A stretch of 64,000 nucleotides of DNA from Linnemannia hyalina (Eukaryota > Mortierellomycota > Mortierellomycetes > Mortierellales > Mortierellaceae): contig JAHRHY010000002.1 in assembly GCA_019671135.1 (NCBI GenBank), forward strand, positions 2,743,501-2,807,500, in the 5' to 3' direction. The notes beneath the pieces are model-generated. The model worked only from the letters and a program-made list of their open reading frames with translations. It did no database searches and was not told the DNA's origin. Below are positions 57,769-64,000 of the stretch, piece after piece. The position numbers and the translations under genes are program-made. How positions within the stretch are numbered: the stretch's first letter is position 1; every line of letters starts with the position of its first letter.

Positions 57769-58756
57769 TCATAAGGCTGACAGGGCAGGCCGATGAGGAC
57801 GGGTCTTAGGAAACAGCTTGTACGCGTTCTCTGTCGTTAACGCGATCTTTAAAATGGAGAACATTCCAAAAACAATTGAAAAAAAAGAAGAGTTAAACAT
57901 CATGAGACAACAGTGCGCAGATTGGAGGTTGGCAAAAATACAACTGAATCGACAAAAAAAGTGAACGTACCACAGTTTCCAAGTCCACGTTCTTGATCCT
58001 CGCAATCTCCTGGGCTGCAATACAAAGATTTGAGGGCACATTACTCACGCCCTTCTCAGGTCCTAAGCAAGGCGTGTCCGATTCAAGTAGCATCAACTCT
58101 AGCGGCACCTCTTCTGCCAATGCCTGTTGTTGTGGTGTCCTGACAACACTAGTCGGGATCGAAAAGTAATACCCCAACGCGAGCCCCCTCCGAACATACT
58201 TGAGCTGCCCATCAAACGCATGCAGAACCACCTTCTTGGCATTCAGCTCCTCCAACAGCGTGATCGCATGATGCCCCGCGTTCCTCGAGTGAACATTCAA
58301 CGCGAGGTCGTTCTGGTTGGCGAATCGGATCTGACGCGCAAAGACTTTGCGCTGTTCGGTCTTGACGTCGTCATGGTTCCTGAGGCGTTCTGGGTTATCA
58401 GTCGAGTTGAGGACAGGGAGTGTAAAGTCCAAACCGACTTCTCCGATCCCGGCGAGTTTAGAAAGGTTTTCGGTCATGAATTCAAAAACGCCGTCGAGGT
58501 CGGATTCGAGAACGGATCGGTAAGAGATGGTTGCACCGTCTGCATCGCGGATGGGTTGGGCTGGGTGGAGTCCTGCACATGCAAAGATGAATCCGGGGTG
58601 TTGGATGGCGAGGCGGAGGATGTGGCGGGCGTCGAGGAGGTTCTCGGAGACGGAGAGAATGGAAGTTAAACCTGCTGCTTTTGCGCGTTGGATGAGGGGT
58701 TGAATGGATTCTTGGGGGATTGTCGGGGGGTAGATGTGTGCATGGATGTCGATCAT
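57769..58756 (-). CDS. TatD-family metal-dependent deoxyribonuclease
   Basis: Exons 57971-58756 and 57769-57846 give about 287 residues. TatD proteins are TIM-barrel hydrolases with 3'-5' exonuclease or endonuclease activity, linked to DNA repair and, in yeast, to DNA breakdown in cell death. Metal-site motifs are present: MIDIHAH at the start, GEVGLDF, HSRNAGHH, VLHAFDG and LLESDTPCLGPEKG. The C-terminal exon reads IALTTENAYKLFPKTRP, matching the usual closing helix; its acceptor TAAAG is weak but the phase fits. An upstream open frame of 36 codons before MIDIHAH is treated as leader. It is head-to-head with SEC27. Confidence 0.9.
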
Positions 58757-59331
58757 TGTTTCTTTTTGTTCGTCTGCTGGTTTGTTGGTTTGCTGGTATG
58801 TTGGTTGCGTTGTGGTTGAGAGGAGAGAAGAGAGGAGAGAGTGGAGTAAGTAAGAGGGTTGCAATGGACCCTTCCCACGCTCTTTTTATGCGTTCCTCTC
58901 CACGTCGTGCACTTTTTTTTATGACGACCCATGGGCAAAGTACTTATTTCACGTGACCATCTTCACCTGTAGGGCACAAAGGCTCGCCTTCCCTTTATGC
59001 CCTTCTTGTTTCACTCCATCCTCTCTTTCCTCCGTGTCCTTTCGTCCTTCATCCACTCCCCCCTAGTCGACGAATCCACTTCAACACACACATCCACCCT
59101 ACCCAACCTTCTTACTCCACTTACCTTTTCTTCTTCAAGGGGTTCTACCGATCGTCCCTGCGCGTCCAACTCGACACTTTCCCTTTTACCCCACGCAAAA
59201 CCGACCATCACAATGGTACAACCTCAACCCTCTCTCCATGACAACACCAGCCACACACTGTATATGGCCACTTCCTCATAAAGATATTAACCCCCGAATC
59301 GTCTTGTATTCAACACTGACATCAATAGGTT
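58757..59331. promoter_or_regulatory. Shared divergent promoter of TatD and SEC27
   Basis: The gap holds a GA-rich leader on the TatD side and a CT-rich leader on the SEC27 side. An ATG at 59214 is followed at once by GTACAA and, at 59328, by a possible acceptor; it may be an alternative SEC27 start exon. Confidence 0.55.
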
Positions 59332-62300
59332 ATGAAATTGGAGATCAAGGTACACATCGGCAACGCGCCAAACTGACACTGGGAAGCGACTTCACATAAC
59401 TCATCAAGAGATGTTTGACAGGTAATTCAACAACTGGCTAACACGCACGTGAAACCCGGGTTCATCTCCAAACGTCCAACGTACACTTCCTACTTATTAG
59501 AAAAAGCTGCTGGCTCACTCGGAGCGTGTCAAGTCTATGGACTTTCACCCAACGGAGCCATGGATGCTTGCCAGTTTATACGATGGCCATGCCTATATCT
59601 GGAACCATGAGACGCAGGTACGTTATCTCCTGACAATCTTTTGGATTGTGGACGAAGAACTGTTTGAGCCTCTTGTTCACAACTGATCGAGAAAGTGACA
59701 CTAATCCTGCTCATCATTGCCCCCTACTACGTGTCAATTAGGCCCTTGTCAAGACCTTTGAGGTGTCGGATCAGCCTGGTGCGTATCCGTTTACCGCGCC
59801 ACGTTTACACCTTCTTTCTGTCAAGAATAATTAATTGAGCAAATCATATTAACACTTTGTATGATTTCCATATTTACTCATGCTAGTCCGCGCTGCCAAG
59901 TTTATCGCCCGGAAGAACTACGTGATTACAGGATCGGACGACATGCAGCTTCGCGTCTTCAACTACAACACTCACGAAAAAGTTCACAGCTGGGATGCAC
60001 ATAGCGACTATATCCGATGCATTGCTGTTCACCCGACACAACCCTATGTCTTGACCGGATCTGATGACATGACGATTCGCCTCTGGGACTGGGAGAAGAA
60101 CTGGAAGTGCCTTCAGGTACAACGACGATCTCTATCGCTTTTATACCATCACAATATGGCGTCAGGACGCAATTATTATGGACCAAGTCTGACCTTAAGC
60201 CCGGAATTTTGATTTCATTGTTTGCACAAATAGACCTTCGAGGGACATACCTACTTTGTCATGTGCATTACAATCAACCCCAAGGACACCAACACATTCG
60301 CCTCGGCTTGTGTTGACGGAACTGTTAAGGTCTGGTCGCTCGGATCCAGCGTCGCGAACTTTACTCTGGATGGTCACGAGAAGGGAGTGAACTGGGTTGA
60401 TTACTACTACGGAGGCGAAAAGCCATACATGATCACAGCTGGAGATGATTCGTACGTATACATTACAATTGATCTGCATTACGCGAAGTGTCGCCATTCT
60501 CGGATTATGAACCATACCTGACCATTTACATGCTGTCATATCCACAGGTTGGTCAAGGTCTGGGATTATCAGAATAAGACTTGCGTTCAGACGTTGGAGG
60601 GACATGCTCAGAACGTTACTTTTGCCATTTTCCACCCAGACCTTCCTATCATTATTTCTGGAAGCGAGGATGGGTCGGTCAAGATCTGGCATGCCAACAC
60701 CTATCGCCTGGAAAACACATTGAACTACGGCCTCAACCGCGCCTGGACCATTGCGTACAGTCGCTCAACAAACGACGTCGCATTGGGATTCGATCTTGGA
60801 TCTGTCGTCATTAAGGTACCTGGAGGCCACATTTGATATTGGATACTGTGCACCAACGTTGCCAATACTCACGACACTAATTTTTGATACATCAATTTTT
60901 GTTTAATTTGCAGCTGGGTCGCGAGGAGCCAACCGTGAGCATGGATAGCGGTGGAAAGATCATTTGGGCCAAGCACAATGATATCCAAACTGCCAACGTT
61001 AAAGCCAGCATGGGTAAGGGCCTTTTATGACACCGTCTTTACTATGGACGATGAAATGCCGAGACTTTTGCTATTAAGGAACAATGATGGGCTAACACTT
61101 CATTCGACTTTCATTGGGATAGGTGACGAAACAAAGGATGGCGAGCGTATTGCTTGCGCTGCCAAGGATCTCGGCAGCTGTGAAGTGTACCCTCAGTCTC
61201 TCCAGCACAGCCCTAACGGACGTTTCGTTGTTGTCTGCGGCGATGGCGAATACATCATCTATACGGCGCTTGCATGGAGAAACAAGAGCTTTGGAAGCGG
61301 ACTGGAGTTTGTCTGGGCATTGGATTCTAACGAGTACGCTGTTCGTGAGTCGACCAACAAGGTCAAGCTGTTCAAGAACTTCAAGGAGAAGCCCAACTTG
61401 ATCCGGTTGAACTACTCTGCGGAAGGAATCTTTGGAGGCACGTTGCTGGGAGTCAAGAGCGCCAGCTTTTTGAACTTGTACGATTGGGATACCGGAGCCA
61501 CTGTCCGCCGTATTGACTGCGAGCCCCAGAATGTAAGTCTCTGTCGATCGACCGCTCAATGTGACCTTTGCAGCTTGTGTGCAAAGTGAACAGCAAACAC
61601 TAATACCGTCATTTTCTCAATCGATCCATCATAGGTTTACTGGTCCGAGACTGGTGATTTAATGACAATTGCTTGCAATGACAGCTTCTTCGTCCTGCGT
61701 TACAACCGCCAGGCGTACGCCCAATTTGTTGAGGCTGGTGGTCAGGTCGGCGAGGAGGGTGTCGAGGAGGCTCTGGAGTTTGTCTCTGAGATCCCCGAAA
61801 CGTAAGTGGCATTTCACATGGATAATGTCGCCAATCTTGGACTCTTGCGGATGGCTATTGGTTCCTAACACGGTACTTAATTACGCACTTTGTATTATTT
61901 AGTGTACAGACAGGATGCTGGGTCGGAGATTGCTTCATTTACACCAACGCTGCCAACCGGTTGAACTATTTGGTTGGTGGACAGACGCAAGCGATCGCTC
62001 ACTTTGACTCTGCTCACTACCTTCTTGGCTACATTCCCCGCGACAACCGCCTGTACCTTGTCGACAAGGAGGTCAACATTGTCAGCTATGGCATTTCGCT
62101 GTCGGTCATCGAATACCAAACTGCGGTTCTCCGAGGAGACATGGAGATGGCAGAAGAGATCTTGCCGCGTGTTCCTCACGAGCAGCGCAACAAGATTGCT
62201 CGATTCTTGGAGGCTCAGGAGCACAAGGAACTCGCCCTCCAGATTTCCACTGATCAGGATCACAAGTACGAATTGGCCCTTCAACTGGGCGAGTTGGATT

Positions 62301-63452
62301 TGGCTGTGGCAATCGCTAGGGAGGTTGACTCTGAGTCCAAGTGGAAGACTTTGGGTGACACTGCTATGGAGAAATGGCGCGTCAACTTGGCCGAGGAGTG
62401 CTTTGTCCACGCCAAGGACCTGAGCGGCCTGTTGCTGATTTATACCTCGAGCGGAAACGCACAAGGTCTGAAGAGACTCGCTGAGATGGCTAAGGAAGCT
62501 GGCAAGAGCAACATTACCTTTGCTTGCTATCTCAACTTGGGTCAAGTTGATGACTGTATCCAGGTCCTAATCGAGACTGAGCGTATTCCCGAGGCTGCAC
62601 TCATGGCCAGAACTTATCTTCCCAGGTAACTACATGTATTTTGTACGCTTTTGTGTTTGCGGTGGAGCATGTCGAATGTTATACATACAAACATTTCAAA
62701 AACATGACTAACAGGATCTTGATATGATTTGACACAATATGTATAGTGCTGTTCCTCATGTCCTTCAGCTGTGGAAGGAGTCGCTTGCTGCTGCCGGCAG
62801 GAGCAAGACTGCCGACGCCCTTGCTGACCCTGCAGGTTATGAGGAGATGTTCCCCGATTTGCAGATTGCCCTTCAGGCTGAGGAGGCCATCAAGGCCGCT
62901 CAGTCTCAACCTGTCCCCGCCAGTGCCTATCCTCAATGGAAGGAGCATGCCCACCGCGACATTCTCGAGGATTTCAAGTCTGGTCATGGACTGGTCGATT
63001 TGACTGCAGCTGAGCCAGAAGTCTACTTGGAGTCTCATGGCAGCCCGCTCCAGACCAACTCGTCACAGATTTCAGCCTCGTCCCCCCTTGTTCACAACGG
63101 CGGTCTTAATGGTAGCCTCAATGGGGATGGCTTGCCTTCGAGACCCTATCCTTCTTTGGTAGAGGAGCGTCTTGACTCGATTAGCGATAACATGAGTTAC
63201 ATGTCCCTGGAAGTCAACACCACCGGCACCGGTTCTGTCAGGGTACGTTAATTATGCTTTGCTAATGACGACATGTTCGCTCTATGTACTCAGCATTGAC
63301 TGACCCTTTTTTTCGTTCGTTTACTTGTGGTGTGATAGGGTGACTTTGACTTTGATGATACGTCGAGCCTGGTGACGTCTGACCACGACCGTGTGATGAT
63401 GCAGGAGATGAATGCTGCCAAGGAGGAGGACGCGTTTGAGAACCTTATCTAG
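59332..63452 (+). CDS. SEC27: Coatomer subunit beta' (COPI)
   Basis: Twelve exons: 59332-59349, 59501-59617, 59742-59778, 59887-60116, 60234-60451, 60548-60815, 60914-61013, 61123-61532, 61635-61801, 61903-62625, 62747-63242 and 63339-63452, about 965 residues. Beta'-COP is part of the COPI coat that returns cargo from Golgi to ER and binds dilysine signals. The N-terminal WD40 propeller includes [58 protein letters not shown] and [19 protein letters not shown] second propeller and an alpha-solenoid follow ([56 protein letters not shown]). The C-terminus is acidic (GDFDFDDTS). I start at ATG-AAA-TTG-GAG because family members begin MKLDIK-like; an ATG-only upstream exon at 59214 would add Met-Val. 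Confidence 0.94.
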
Positions 63453-64000
63453 ACAATGGAGGTTGAAGAGTACTAGTTTGTGATATGCTACTGATAAAGT
63501 ACACCGGAACGAAATAAGTTTTTCTCGATACCATATCATCTTTGATCTGCAATTGGGAAGTTGTCCCTTTGACAGTTGCTTTCCGTTTTTGTATGTCCTT
63601 TGGAAGACCCTGGCTTGGTGACCCCTCACGTCCCCCATCATTCTTTTTCCCTGCTCGTCATTCTTTGGCGCCATTTTAATTCCTTCTCTTTCCTTCATCT
63701 ACTTTGTGTAACCTTCACTTTAACTTCTACCAGTCAGGGAATTGCAACAAACGCATGGCTGGCTGTTCAGTAATCATACAAAGAGGAGAAAAAAATGGGC
63801 TCTCAAAAACATACAATAAATATGAGATGTAAGCTGTTTTTTCTTTCAGCGAAGTTTGCTACCGCGCTATTGAGGAGACGAGTAAGGCGGGTTTGTTCAT
63901 TTTAGTTTTTGCATGGCTCACTTGCATTTTCGTTGTTGTGTTTTAGTGCCGTTGGAACTGGGTCCGGGTCCGCCGATTGTTAGCGGGAGCGACAACAACA
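63453..64000. other. Right-edge region, possible exon of a further plus-strand gene
   Basis: After the SEC27 stop there is a T-rich stretch, then a possible exon at 63851-63891 (CAG acceptor, GTAAGG donor, reading EVCYRAIEET) that joins in phase to sequence from 63947 to the edge (reading MPLELGPGPPIVSGSDNN). A start and the first exon are not settled. It may equally be leader sequence. Confidence 0.25.

Noticed and set aside
63754..63828. Start exon reading MAGCSVIIQRGEKNGL for a right-edge gene
   Set aside because: Joining it to the exon at 63851 would need an intron of about 21 nt, too short to be spliced.

Overview
The window reads as nuclear DNA of an early-diverging filamentous fungus, most likely a Mortierella-type species (Mortierellomycotina). 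The reasons are dense genes with many short GT-AG introns, long serine-, glutamine- and proline-rich tracts, a C-5 sterol desaturase, a Cdc11-type septin, a cytosolic hybrid histidine kinase, and a retained CENP-A histone, which as I recall Mucorales have lost. The genus is inference; no rRNA or mitochondrial marker is present. All gene models were built by hand from splice sites and reading-frame phase.

Layout, left to right: a serine-rich nuclear-looking protein cut by the left edge (-, 1-2662); about 5 kb with no firm gene; a poly-Q Sel1-repeat protein (+, 7802-10116); a GAF/HisKA/HATPase/REC hybrid histidine kinase (-, 10246-16357); a sparse stretch (16.4-21.5 kb) with two decayed non-LTR retrotransposon 3' ends, one framed by a 16-bp target-site duplication, plus a cryptic small gene; ERG3 (+); fidgetin-like AAA ATPase (-); Rieske Fe-S protein (-); CENP-A (-) divergent from NAP1 (+); an RRM/zinc-knuckle SR protein with a 13-nt microexon (-) divergent from ARPC4 (+); a secreted type-B carboxylesterase (-); a poly-Q single-pass membrane protein with a Cys-rich tail (-); MTD1 (-) divergent from an HP1/Swi6 protein (+); BRE1 (+); a TCP11/SOK1 protein assembled from two long open frames (-); a Cdc11-type septin (+); a TatD nuclease (-) divergent from SEC27 (beta'-COP, +). 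A probable exon of another gene lies at the right edge.

Most genes are conserved housekeeping genes in alternating divergent and convergent pairs. Chromatin functions recur between 28.5 and 48.8 kb (CENP-A, NAP1, HP1, Bre1), and CENP-A and the histone chaperone NAP1 share a start-to-start gap of 297 bp. I see no secondary-metabolite cluster, CRISPR array, prophage or rRNA/tRNA gene. The most unusual items are the retrotransposon insertion with intact target-site duplication, the CENP-A/NAP1 head-to-head pair, the microexon that supplies one zinc ligand, and a recurring habit of placing an intron directly after the start codon.
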